DNA from: Prionace glauca
Lineage: Eukaryota; Chordata; Chondrichthyes; Carcharhiniformes; Carcharhinidae
DNA: 64,000 nt
Reading direction: 5' to 3'
Assembly: GCA_037974335.1 (NCBI GenBank)
Contig: CM075760.1
Span: 59,960,515-60,024,514 of the forward strand
In this document: in pieces, positions 1 through 10,009 of the stretch
Layout of the letters: each line of letters starts with the position of its first letter
How positions within the stretch are numbered: the stretch's first letter is position 1
Made by a program: the position numbers and the translations under genes
The notes under the pieces: generated by a model
Seen by the model: only the letters and a program-made list of their open reading frames with translations
Databases searched by the model: none
What the model was told of the DNA's origin: nothing

Positions 1-532
1 ACTGCATAGCCTGGGCTCAGCTCCTCCCTCTGTGACTGGATGTTGAACTTTCTAACCCACAGACCACAATCAGTAAGGATAGGCAACAACACCTCCTCCT
101 CGATCATCCTCAACACCGATGCCCCCACAAGGTTATGTTCTCAGCCCTTACTATACTCCTTATACACGTATGACTGTGGCCAAATTTCCCTCCAACTCGA
201 TTTTCAAGTTTGCTGGTGACACCACCGTAGTGAGTTGGATCTCCAGCAATGACGAGACAGAGTACAGGAATGAGACAGAGAATCTGGTGAACTGGTGCGA
301 CAACAATAATCTCTCCCTTAACGTAAACAAAATTAAGGAAATTGTCATTTACTAAAGGAAACATAGTGGAGAACATGCCCTGTCTACATCAACGGGAATG
401 AAATAGAAATGGATGAACGTTTCAAGTTTTTAGGAGTCCAGATAATTAACAACTTGTCCTGGTCCCCCCAGACCAACACTGTAGTTAAGAAAGCCCACCC
501 ATGCCTCTACTTTCTCAGAAGACTATGGAAAA
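1..532 (+). mobile_element. L2-like LINE, reverse transcriptase region (left part)
   Basis: The reading frame resembles the reverse transcriptase of an L2-like non-LTR element. It has a decayed F-A-G/D-D-T-T-V-V block near 205-235, then the N-N-L-S-L-N-V-N-K block near 305-335. Frames are broken. The element continues beyond the left edge. It resumes at 1621 after a nested CR1 insertion, so this is the left half of a split copy. The clade assignment is tentative. Confidence 0.75.
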
Positions 533-1627
533 TCTCATGGGATCTAGGGTGAGGTAGCTAAATGCATACAAAATTGACTTGGTGACAGAAGCCAGACAGT
601 AGTTGTAGAGGGTTGTTTTTCAAACTGGAGACCGGTGACCAGCAGAGTGTCTCAGGGATCGGTGCTGGGTCCACTGTTATCTGTCATTTCTATTAATGAT
701 TTGGATGAAAATATAGGAGGCATAGTTTGTAAGTTTGCAGGTGACACCAAGATTGGTGGCGTAGTAGACAGTGAAGAAGGTTATCTTGGATTGCAAAAGG
801 ATCTTGATCAATTGGGCCAGTGAGCCGATGAATGGCAGATAAAGTTTAATTCAGATAACTGCAAGGTGTTGCGTTTTGGGAGATTGAACCAGGACAGGAC
901 TTACCCAGTTAATGGTAGGCCACTGGGGAGAGTTACAGAACAAAGAGATCTAGGGGTACAGGTTCATAGCTCATTGAGAGTGGAGTCACAGGTGGCCAGA
1001 GGGTGAAGAAGGCAATCAGCATGCTTGGTTTCATTGGTCAGAATATTGAATACAGGAGTTGTTGAAATTGTATAAGACATTGGTAAGGCCATTTGGAATA
1101 CTGTGTTCAGTTCTGGTCACCCTATTATAGAAAGAATATTATTAAACTAGAAAGAGTGCAGAAGAGATTTACTAGGATGCTACCGGAACTTGATGGTTTG
1201 AGTTATAAAGAGAGGCTGGACAGACTGGGACTTTTTTTATCTGGAGCATTAGAGACTGAGGGGTGATCTTATAGAGGTCTATAAAACAAGAAGCATAGAT
1301 CAGCTAGATAGTCAATATCTTTTCCCAAAGGTAAGGGAGTCTAAAACGAGAGGGCATCGGTTTAAGGTGAGAGGGGAGAGATACAAAAGGATCCAGAGGG
1401 GTAATTATTTCACACAGAGGGTGGTGAGTGTCTGGGACAAGCTGCCAGACATAGTAGTAGAGGTGGGTACAATTTTGGCTTTTAAAATAAGTTTAGACAG
1501 TTACATGGGTAAGATGGGTATAGAGGGATAAGGGCTAAATGCAGGCAATTGGGACGAGCTTAGGTGTTTAAAAAATGGCAGCATGGCAAGTTGGGCCTGT
1601 TTCCATGCTGTAAACCTGTATGACTAT
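533..1627 (+). mobile_element. CR1-like LINE, 3' half, nested in the L2-like LINE
   Basis: Decayed reverse transcriptase coding starts near 635 (V-S-Q-G-S-V-L-G-P, then F-A-G-D-T-K-I-G-G). It is followed by the C-terminal domain (R-G-D-L-I-E-V-Y-K near 1260-1290, F-T-Q-R-V-V near 1410) and a short 3' tail that ends in a TATGACTATGA-type repeat. It is 5'-truncated and carries several stops and frameshifts. A gactatg-g-aaa motif near 522-532 recurs as gactatgaaa at 1621-1630, which fits a target-site duplication. Confidence 0.8.
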
Positions 1628-2135
1628 GAAATTTGGCATGTTCGCTGTGACTTTCACCAACTTTTACAGATGCACCATAGAAAGCATTTGCATCAGCTTG
1701 GTATGGCTCCTGCTCTGCCTAAGACCGCAAGGAACTACAGAAGGTTGTGAATGTAGCCCAATCCATCACACAAACCAGCCTGCCATCCACTGACCCTGTC
1801 TACACTTCCTGTTGCCTTGCTAAAGCAGCCAGCATAATTAAAGACTCCATGCACCTCGGATATTCTCTCTTCCACTTTCTTCCGTCGGGAAAAAGATACA
1901 AAAATCTGAGGTCACGTATCAACCGACTCAAGGATAGCTTCTTCCCTGCTGCTGTCAGACTTTTGAATGGACCAACGTTGCATTAAGTTGATCTTTCTCT
2001 AAACCCTAGCTATGACTCTAGCACTAGTCTCCTTTCCTTCTCTATGAACGGTATGCTTTGTCTGTATAGCATGCAGTAAACAATACTTTTCACTGTATAC
2101 TAATACATGTGACAATAATAAATCAAATCGAAACA
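1621..2135 (+). mobile_element. L2-like LINE, C-terminal region and 3' tail (right part)
   Basis: This continues the element that starts at the left edge. It encodes the block leading to S-I-I-K-D and L-P-S-G-K-R-Y-K (near 1835-1900) and S-F-F-P-A-A-V-R-L-L-N (near 1940). The 3' end is AT-rich and reads CACTGTATACTAATACATG, then TGACAATAATAAATCAAAT. The same tail recurs at 5297, 9690, 16430 and, reversed, at 20400. Confidence 0.8.
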
Positions 2136-2550
2136 AAGGAATGAGTGACAGTTTTAGCAGCAGATGAACAGAGTAGACTGAAGTTGGGTGATGTTACTGA
2201 GGTGGAACTGGTCTTGGTAATGATACGGATTTGTGGTCAGATTCTCAGGTTGGGTGAAATATTTTGCTGTGGTTGTGAACAGTCTGGCTCAGTCTCAGAC
2301 AATTTCCGAGGAAGGGATGGAGTCAATGGGTAGAATTTGTAGCAGAGAGTGGAGACAATAACAATAGTTTTCCCAGGATTAAAATGGAGGAAAATTCTAG
2401 CCCAGTGCTGGAGAGATCTTTCAGGGAATCAAAGGATTCGGGGAGGGGTGGGAAATTGGTGCTAAAACCAGCTTAATTTCACAACCCGCCTTTCTGTTTT
2501 TTGTGAGTTCTCTCTCACTCAATTTTTTCTGTTTTAAATCAATTTCACAG
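2136..2550 (+). other. Intron-like stretch upstream of a zinc-finger exon
   Basis: I see no gene here. The stretch ends in a pyrimidine-rich tract and the acceptor TTTCACAG at 2543-2550. It is therefore probably the last intron of the zinc-finger gene that follows. No CpG-rich first exon for that gene is visible in the window, so the promoter probably lies to the left of it. Confidence 0.5.
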
Positions 2551-2632
2551 GGCATTAGAAGGGGAAGATTTGCAGTCAGGGAAACTGAAACCAAACATCA
2601 CATCAGGATCTGAATATCATTGGGTTTTTAAC

Positions 2633-3670
2633 ATGCAAGAAAACAGCAATGTTCACAGTGTAGATAAACCGTGGAAGTCTGGGGACTGTGAGCAGGGATT
2701 CAGATCCCCGTCTGAGCTGGAAACTCATCAGCCCTGTCACACTGGGGAGAGGCCGTTCACCTGCCCTGAGTGTGGGAAGGGATTCACTTGGTCATCCAAC
2801 CTGTTGAGGCACCAGCGTGTTCATAATGGGCAGAAGCCATTTACCTGTCCCGAGTGTGGGAAGGGATTCACTCGATCATCTGGGCTGCAACAACACCACC
2901 GAGTTCACACCGGGGAGAGGCCGTTCACTTGCTCCAAGTGTGGGAAGGGATTTACTGATTCATCCACTCTGCTGAAACATCAGCAAGTTCACACTGATGA
3001 GAGACCATTCAAATGCCCGAACTGTGGGAAGTGCTATAAAAGTTCTCTGAACCTAATCCGACATCAGCTTGTTCACACTGATGAGAGACCCTTCAGATGC
3101 TCTCACTGCGAGACGGGGTTCAGACAATCATCTGAACTCACTGCACATCAACGAATTCACACTGGGGAGAAGCCATTCATCTGTTTCAAATGTGGGAAGA
3201 GATTCACTCGATCATCAGGGCTTCTACAACACCATCGAGTTCACACAGGGGAGAGATCATTCACCTGCTCCAAATGTGGGAAGGGATTCAGCGATTCGTC
3301 CACTCTGCTGAAACACCAGCAAGTTCACACTGACGAGAGACCTTTTAAATGTGCTGACTGTGAGAAATGCTACAAAGGTTCTGCGGACCTGATGCGCCAT
3401 CAGCTTGTTCACACTGACGAGAGACCGTTCAGGTGCTCTCACTGCGGGACTGGGTTTAGACAATTATGTCAACTGACTGCACACCAGCGGGTTCACACTG
3501 GGGAGAAGCCATTCATTTGTTTGCAGTGTGAGAAAGGATTTACTCAGTCAGCCATCCTGCAGAGACACCAGCGAATTCACACTGGGGAGAGACCATTCAT
3601 CTGCTTCGTGTGTGGGAAGAGATTCACTCGCTCATCCACCCTGATGAGTCACCAGCGAGTTCACAAATAA
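2633..3670 (+). CDS. C2H2 zinc-finger protein, 11 intact fingers, with an internal four-finger duplication
   Basis: This is probably a nuclear DNA-binding protein. The exon is open from the acceptor at 2550/2551 to the TAA at 3668-3670. The first in-frame Met is at 2633, because the family's usual Met-Glu-Lys-Pro-Trp start has become Val-Asp-Lys-Pro-Trp. The first finger is degenerate: Trp-Lys-Ser-Gly-Asp-Cys has lost its first zinc Cys. Eleven intact C-x2-C-x12-H-x3-H fingers follow from about 2757, with TGERPF or TDERPF linkers. Fingers 2-5 and 6-9 form two copies of one four-finger block. No KRAB, SCAN or BTB domain is visible. The target sequence is unknown. If an upstream coding exon splices in frame, the N-terminus would be longer. 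Confidence 0.88.
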   Translation: MQENSNVHSVDKPWKSGDCEQGFRSPSELETHQPCHTGERPFTCPECGKGFTWSSNLLRHQRVHNGQKPFTCPECGKGFTRSSGLQQHHRVHTGERPFTCSKCGKGFTDSSTLLKHQQVHTDERPFKCPNCGKCYKSSLNLIRHQLVHTDERPFRCSHCETGFRQSSELTAHQRIHTGEKPFICFKCGKRFTRSSGLLQHHRVHTGERSFTCSKCGKGFSDSSTLLKHQQVHTDERPFKCADCEKCYKGSADLMRHQLVHTDERPFRCSHCGTGFRQLCQLTAHQRVHTGEKPFICLQCEKGFTQSAILQRHQRIHTGERPFICFVCGKRFTRSSTLMSHQRVHK

Positions 3671-4061
3671 TCAGTGAGTGGATTTTACTATAAATCACAT
3701 CCAGGAATGAATTATGTTCATTGACGTCCATTTCTACTGATATGTCAAGAAAATCTGAGAAATTAAAATATTTTCTGTGGGTACATTGATTTTTTTTTTA
3801 AACTGGTGAAGTGAGTGGTAATTAGAAAAGGAGACGGAATGGCTGTGTAAATTTAAACTGTGAGGATTTTTTATGCATTCGTGGGACATGGGCGTCACTG
3901 CACGGCCAGCATTTATTGCCATCCCTAGTAACCATTGAACTGAGCGGCTTACTAGGCCATTTCAGAGGGGAGTTGACAGTCGATCATATTGCTATGGCTC
4001 CGGAGTCACACGTAGGATAGACAGGTAAGGACAGCAGATTTCCTTCCCCCAAAGGACATTC

Positions 4062-4330
4062 ATGGGGTGTCACAGTGGTTAGCAGTGTTGCCTCACTGCG
4101 CCAGGGACCTGGGTTCAATTCCTGGCATGGGTCACTGTCTGTGTGGAGTTTGCATGTTCTCTGCGTGGGTTTCCTCAGGTAGTCCAGTTTCCTCTCAGTC
4201 TGAAAGACATGCTGGGGAGGTGCATTGACTCGAACAAATGCTGGAGTGTGGCGACCAGGGGAATTTCACAGTAACTTCACTGCACTGTTAACATAAGCCT
4301 ACTTGTGACTAATAAACAAACTTTACTTTT
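4062..4330 (+). mobile_element. tRNA-derived SINE with GTGACTAATAAA tail
   Basis: The head reads GTGGTTAGCAGTGTTGCCTC with a B-box-like GGGTTCAATTCC near 4113. The body holds GTTTGCATGTTCTC and GGTTTCCTC, and the tail ends TTGTGACTAATAAACAAACT. The body is shared with the SINEs at 7600 and 17520, but the tail differs, so this is a separate subfamily. It is nested in an older reversed SINE. Confidence 0.8.
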
Positions 4331-4440
4331 TACTTTACTGAACCAAATGTTTTTTTTCTGACAATTAACAATGGTTTCATGGTCAGCAGTAGATTCTTAA
4401 TTCTGATTTTTTTTATTGAATTCAATTATTTTTATTGAAT

Positions 4441-4675
4441 TAGATGTATGAGGCAAGTTTTGTTTTACAGGGGGTAGTAGATGCCTGGAACTCAATGCCG
4501 GGAGTTACTGGAAGCAAATATGATAGCCCCGCCTGGACAAATGCATGAATAAGATGGGAAGAGAGGGATATGGTCCGCAAAGGGGTTTTTAGTTCAGACA
4601 GGCAGCATGTTCAGTACAGGCTTGGAGGGCCAAAGGGCCTGTTCCTGGGCTGTAATTTTCTTTTTTCTTGTTCTT
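4441..4675 (+). mobile_element. CR1-like LINE 3' fragment
   Basis: The fragment carries the typical 3' end: a V-V-D-A-W-N-S-like block near 4470, GAGAGGGATATGG near 4560, GGGCCTGTTCCTG near 4636, and a TTCTTGTTCTTTG tail. It is severely 5'-truncated and sits between two pieces of the split reversed SINE. Confidence 0.65.
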
Positions 4676-4799
4676 TGTTCAAATTATACCACTTGGTATG
4701 GTGGGATTTGAACCCAGTCCCCAGAACATTAGCTGAGTCGAGAGATAATAGCACTGGGCCATCACCTCCCATCTGGAACAAATCTCTTTTCATCACTAA

Positions 4800-5560
4800 G
4801 GCTCCACTGTGATATAACAGTCTCTATGACATCATCGCAGCAGAACTGGATGACATCATCAGAGTCTATTGTTTCTGAATGATCCACATCAATAACAGGA
4901 AATACTCATCAAGCTGAGCACATTATCTAGGCTGACACTCCAGTCTGACATTGAGGGACTGCTTCACTCTGACACACACACTGTCCTTCACATGGAGTTT
5001 GTGCAGTTCTGGCCACAACTTTCCAATCTTCCTTACAGAGTAATGGTGACAAAGGGTTGTGAGAGATTGTAAGTGTTACATCCCTGTTCAAAAACACAGC
5101 AATTACAGAACAATCAGCTTAACATCAGCAGTAAGGAAAAGCTAATAATCTGAGACACAATCAACTGACATTTGAAAAAGTATGGATTATAATTTCCAGT
5201 ATGTTTTGTTTTTAAATACTGAAAACTTCCCTGGATCTCAAGGCTTGGACGGACTCTCTGAAAGGTATAGGGAGCTGGGACTTGTCCATGATAGGAAACA
5301 ATACTTTTCACTGTATACTAATACATGTCACAATAACAAATCAAATGTTAAAAAAATGAGTGTAACTGAAAGTCTGAAATAATCTAGAGTTAGAAAGGAG
5401 AAAAGAATGGGACATCAATTAATCTCTTATCCTGGAGAAATCAAGAATTTGACACACCATGTGTTTGAAACAAAGCTGATTTATTTAACAGACATCAGGA
5501 TATGAAACTCTTGCCCAGATACAGAGATTATTATCAGAAGAAATAAATGTAAATTGTCTG
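4800..5560. other. No gene recognised; one short L2-like tail
   Basis: I see no coding or RNA gene. At 5297-5346 there is a short copy of the L2-like 3' end (ACAATACTTTTCACTGTATA, then AATAACAAATCAAAT). The rest is unassigned AT-rich DNA. Confidence 0.5.
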
Positions 5561-5564
5561 AATG

Positions 5565-5885
5565 AAGATGGTCGAGAGGAGATTGATCGAGGTATTCAAG
5601 ATCCTGAGGAGTTGGGCAGATGAAATAGTGAGAAAATATTCCCACCAAGAGAACATCAAGAACCAGAGGACACAGACCTACTTTAATGGGGAAAACAGAG
5701 TCAAAGTGATCTGAGAAAAATTATTTTCACTGAGAGGGTGGTTGGAATCTGGAATAAACTTCCTGTGAGGGCAGTGGAGGCAAGTTTGATCAAGATACTC
5801 AAAAGAGAATTGGATTATCTGAAAAGAAAGAATGTGCAAGGTTACAGGGGTTATGGCAGGGGGGTGGAATTAGGCTCTTTCCATT
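5565..5885 (+). mobile_element. CR1-like LINE 3' fragment, old
   Basis: Decayed coding matches the CR1 C-terminal domain: GATTGATCGAGGTATTCAAG near 5580-5600, then F-T-E-R-V-V-G-I-W-N-K-L-P and V-E-A-S-L near 5725-5795. The frame is broken and the copy looks old. Confidence 0.65.
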
Positions 5886-5904
5886 CACATGTTTTAAGTC
5901 AATC

Positions 5905-6345
5905 CACCTTGTGTCCAACGAGGGGCATACACGTGATGGGTCGTACTGGGGCTGCTCTTGGTTGTTCGAGATTGGCCTAGTGCTTCATGTCGTTAGTGTG
6001 TGCCTAAACTGGACCAGATACTGGGCAAGACGACAGCTCAGTGACTATCGCTGATTGCTGTGCAGACACATGGATTTGGGCCGGTGTCTGTGGGAGTTTG
6101 TGCATTCTCCCCGTGCTTGCGTGGGTTTTCTCCGGGTGCTCCGGTTTCCTCCCACACCTCAAAGATGTGCTGTTAGCCTGATTGGCAGGAATAAATTATC
6201 CCTAAATCAGATTCCCTCACTCTGGATGGCCATAAAACATTAGACAGGGGTCATGGGTGGAGTAGGGGGACTGGTGGTGTTGAGATGGTGGAGCAGGCTG
6301 GTTGGGCTGAAGGGCCTGTTTCCCGGGCTGATTTTGTTCTTTCAG
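5905..6345 (+). mobile_element. SINE-like repeat, third family
   Basis: This shares about 440 bp with 29465-29985, including GGGGCATACACGTGATGGGT, GACAGCTCAGTGACTATC, CATTCTCCCCGTGC and GAAGGGCCTGTTTCC. The central part has tRNA-like A and B boxes (CTCAGTGACTATCGCTG; the other copy has GGGATCCGGGTCGG). The 3' end resembles a CR1 end, so it is probably a CR1-mobilised SINE. Confidence 0.6.
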
Positions 6346-6623
6346 TGAGCCAGTGCAGACTTGATGGGCTGAATGGCTCTTTCTGTACCGTAAAGAATGT
6401 GATGAGAGTTCCTGAATGATGGGAAAAGATCACAGACAGCAGTTCTTAAAGAGAAACTGCAACCCCCAAAACGCAATCAGCTCTCGATCGAGAATATTAA
6501 GCTGCAGCCCACCTACAGGGATTAGTAACATCAGCAGAAACAAACCTCAACTTTCAGAATGAATGTGGCTCACTCCTGGATGTGATTAACAGCAGCAGCT
6601 ACAGCAGAATCCACTCCCTGCAC

Positions 6624-7157
6624 TCACTCATGAAGTCGCTGGTGTGTCACCAGGTGGGAGGAGGTGGTGAATCCCTTCCCACACTCTGAGCAGGTGAATG
6701 GTCTCTCCCCAGTGTGAAGTCGCTGATGTGCTTTGAGGCTGGATGAATGTCTGAAGCTCTTTCCACAGTCAGTGCAGCTGAATAGCCTCTCCTCACTGTG
6801 AATTCGCTGGTGTGTCACAAGGTTGGATGAATTAATGAATCGCTTCCCACACATGGAGCAGGTGAACGGCCTCTCCCCGGTGTGAACTCTCCGGTGTAAT
6901 TGCAGGTTATACATCTGGATGAATCCCTTGCCACAAACAGAGCAAGTGTATGGTCTCTCTCCAGCGTGAACTCACTGGTGTAATATTAGACAGGATGATT
7001 GAGTAAATTCCTTCCAACACACAGGGCAGGTGAAGGGTCTCTCCCCAGTGTGGCTGCGTCGATGAGTTTCCAGTTTGGATGGGCAAGTGAATGCTTTCCC
7101 ACAGTCCCCACACATCCATGGTTTCTCTATGATGTCAACATCATCATGTCTCTCCAT
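6624..7157 (-). pseudogene. C2H2 zinc-finger gene, six fingers, one in-frame stop
   Basis: One frame from 7157 down to the TGA at 6624-6626 encodes six fingers, interrupted by a single TGA at 6972-6974. The stop falls in the second finger's H-Q-[R]-V-H end, where CGA has become TGA. Downstream fingers are otherwise intact. The usual start Met is Ile here (I-I-E-K-P-W), so the first Met is 14 codons upstream (M-E-R-H-D-D-V). The leader runs back to an acceptor at 7458-7460 and carries the fossil-finger motif shared by the cluster. As written it would give a 61-residue product with about 1.5 fingers. It could be a pseudogene or a null allele. Confidence 0.85.
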
Positions 7158-7460
7158 ATTGGGTGATTAGTTGAAGCTTTGTCCACACAAAGAACACATG
7201 CACAGATTCACATTGCCGTGAATGGTGTGATCTTTTTTCAGGCTGTGTAACTGGTTAAAGCTCTTTCCACAGTCAGTTCATTGGAAAACTCTCACTCGGT
7301 TATATGTGTGTCTCAGTGCTTTTCCAGTCACATTGATGTTGAAATTTTTTCCTGCACTCCATGTTAAAAGGCTGATAGTGTTCAGGTGCTGGTGAATCGA
7401 GTGACTGTTAAATCTTGATTCCATTTTTCTGACTGTAAATCTTCCCCTTCAAATATCCTG
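7158..7460 (-). other. Leader of the minus-strand zinc-finger exon with fossil finger
   Basis: Minus-strand reading shows the shared leader: F-Q-stop-T-D-C-G-K-S-F-N-Q-L-H-S-L-K-K (near 7290-7235), then G-Q-S-F-N-stop-S-P-N-M-E-R-H (near 7185-7150). The last exon starts after the acceptor TTTTACAG (minus strand, 7458-7460 = CAG). Confidence 0.6.
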
Positions 7461-7602
7461 TAAAAGGAGTTTACAAAACTACTGTCAGTCCAGCACAGAA
7501 ATTCTGATTAGATAAATCTAATTTTGAAACAATATCTTTTCTGCTGTTGTTCCCAAAAACAGTAAACCTCTCTCCCAGTACTCCCTCCTCCCTGGGGAAA
7601 AG

Positions 7603-7915
7603 GCAGCACAGTGGTTAGCACTGCTGCATCACAGCACCAGGTACCTGCGTTTGATTCCCAGCTTGGATCACTATGTGTCTGTAAGTTACATATTCTCCCT
7701 GTGTCTGCATGGGTTTCCTTTGGGTGCTCCAATTTCTTCCCAGAGTCCAAAGATGTGTGTTTTAGGTGGATTGGCTATGCTAAATTACCCCTTAGTGTCA
7801 GGGGGTCTAGCTAAGGTAAATGCATGGGGTAATGGGGATAGGGCCTGCATGGGACTGTGTTCAGTGCAGACTCGATGGACTGGATGGCCTCCTTCTGCAC
7901 TGTAGGATTCCATGA
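7603..7915 (+). mobile_element. tRNA-derived SINE with CR1-type tail
   Basis: The head is GGCAGCACAGTGGTTAGCAC with a B-box-like GCGTTTGATTCCC. The body holds CATATTCTCCCTGTGTCTGC, then GTGTTTTAGGTGGATTGGC. The tail is CTCGATGGACTGGATGGCC, then CTTCTGCACTGTAGGATTC. It is near full length. The tail resembles CR1 3' ends such as the one at 15375-15405. Confidence 0.85.
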
Positions 7916-8182
7916 GATCCAAATGAAATGTTGCATATTTTTCATGCATCCTTACAACTAATTTGTACAAATCACTGCAATGCCAGTTCCCCCCTATCTC
8001 TGGAATCACCTCTAACATTGCTCCGATTCTGGCTTCCTGCACATTCCCTATTTTAATCACTCCAACATTAGTGACCAGACCTTCAGTGCGCAGGGATGAA
8101 TTCTCAAAGAATTCCTAGAATGCAGAAGGAAATCATTTGGCCCATCAAGTCTGCATTGACTTTCTGAATATTTTCCCCCTGA

Positions 8183-9076
8183 TAAGAACATAAGAACATA
8201 AGAAATAGGAGCAGGAGTAGGCCATCTGGCCCTTCGAGCCTGCCCCGCCATTCAATAAGATCATGGCTGATCTGTCGTGACTCAGCTCCACCTTCCCGCC
8301 CTCTCCCCATAACCCTTAATCCCTTCTCTTATCAAAAACCCATCAACCCGTTTCTTAAAAATATTTAGCGAGGCAGCCTCCACCACTTCAACGGGCAGAG
8401 AATTCCAGAGATTCACCACCCTTTGAGTGAAGAAGTTCCTCCTCAACTCTGTTCTAAACCGCCCCCCCTTTATCTTGAGGCTGTGCCCCCTAGTCCTACT
8501 GTCTTTTTTGAGCGGGAAGAGTCTCTCCACCTCTATCCTATCCATCCCATTCATCATCTTATACGTCTCAATGAGATCTCCCCTCATTCTTCTAAACTCT
8601 AACGAGTACAAGCCTAGTTTATTCAGCCTCTCCTCATAGCTCAATCCCCTCAACTCCGGTATCAGCCGAGTAAACCTCCTCTGCACTCCCTCCAGGGCCA
8701 AAACATCCTTGCGCAGGTGCGGCGCCCAAAACTGCACACAGTACTCCAGCTGCGGCCTCACCAATGCCCTATACAGCTGCAGCAAGACCTCCCTACTTTT
8801 ATATTCAATCCCCTTCGCTATGAAGGCCAGCATCCCATTCGCCTTCCTGACCACCTGCTGCACCTGCAAGCTGGGTTTTTGCGACTCATGCACAAGGACC
8901 CCGAGGTCCCTCTGCACCGTCGCCTGCTGCAGTTTTTCGCCCCGTAAGTAATAGTCCTTCCTACCATTCCTCCTACCAAAGTGGACCACCTCACACTTGC
9001 CAACATTAAATTCCATTTGCCATTTCCTGGCCCATTCGCCCAGCCTATCTAGATCCTTCTGTAACCCACATTTTTA
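8183..9076 (-). mobile_element. CR1-like LINE, 5'-truncated, young
   Basis: An open frame (8282-9016, minus, 244 codons) encodes the C-terminal part of reverse transcriptase: from M-E-F-N-V-G-K-C-E-V-V-H-F-G-R through Q-R-D-L-G-V-L-V-H to F-T-Q-R-V-V-N-L-W-N-S-L-P. The 3' end is the AGAACATAAGAACATAAGAA repeat. I count 6 differences in 244 residues from the matching part of the copy at 59341-60890, which points to recent activity. The endonuclease and the polymerase core are missing. Confidence 0.9.
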
Positions 9077-9109
9077 CCCCACTAATCCCCCTTACATGCA
9101 CATCTTAAA

Positions 9110-9720
9110 GCAGTGCGTAAAGGAGAACATACCCCTATTTACATCAACAGGAATGAAGTAGAAAGCGTCGAGAACTTCAAATTTTTAGGTGTCCTGATTA
9201 CCAACAACCTGTCTTGATTTCCCCATGCCGACACTATAGTTAAGAAAGCACATCAACGCACATCTTTTACAGATGCACCATAGAAAGCATTCTTTCTGGT
9301 TGTATCGCAGCTTGGTGTGGCTCTTGTTCTACCCAAGACTGGAAAGATCTACAAAAGATCATGAATGTAGCCCAATCCATCACACAAACCAGCCTCCCAT
9401 CCATTGACTCTGTCTACACTTCCCACTGCCTCGGCAAAGCAGCCAGCATAATTAAGGACCCCGCATACCCCGGACATCCTCTTTACCACTTTCTCCCTTT
9501 GAAAAAAGATACAAAAGTCTGAGGTCACGTATCGACCGACTCAAGAACAGCTTCTTCCCTGCTGCTTCAGACTTACCTTGCATTAAGTTGATCTACACCC
9601 TAAACATGACTATATTCTGCACTCTCTCATGTCTTTGTCTATGAATGGTTTGGCCTGTACAACGTGCAAGAAACAATAATTTTCACTGTTAATACATGTG
9701 ACAATCAAATTAAATCAAAT
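9110..9720 (+). mobile_element. L2-like LINE, 3' part
   Basis: Same family as at 1621-2135: TTTTACAGATGCACCATAGA near 9264, GTAGCCCAATCCATCACACA near 9366, and a tail with CACTGTTAATACATGTGACA. The coding is broken. Confidence 0.75.
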
Positions 9721-10009
9721 CTTTGTACACGAAGGGGCAATGTAACATGGCCAATCCCCCTAAGCATCACATCTTTGGATGGTGGGAGGAAACCAGAACG
9801 TACAGGTGAAACCCACACAGTCACAGGGATAACGTGCAAACTCTGCAGACAGTGACCTAAGACTAGAACCGAACCAGAGTACCTGGAGCTCTGAGGCAGC
9901 AGTGCAAACCATCCTGATATTAATGGTATTTTATGAATATAAGTTGTTGTTGGCTATAATCCTAACTTCCGATTTTACAACAATGGATTGACTTAATAAC
10001 AAACTCTGT

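Larger units (their letters stand above)
3868..4790 (-). mobile_element. SINE with jockey-type tail, reversed and split by two insertions
   Basis: The reversed element appears in three pieces. The tail lies at 3868-4060 (ATGGGCGTCACT, CCAGCATTTATTGCC), the middle at 4340-4440, and the tRNA-like head at 4676-4790. Read on the minus strand, the head has an A-box-like GGCC-AGTG and a B-box-like GGTTCAAAT. A plus-strand SINE (4062-4330) and a CR1 3' fragment (4441-4675) interrupt it. The tail matches the 3' end of the LINE at 36745-36850. Confidence 0.7.

Noticed and set aside
2551-2760. KRAB, SCAN or other effector domain upstream of the fingers
   Set aside because: No such motif is readable in any of the last exons. 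An upstream coding exon cannot be excluded but none is visible.
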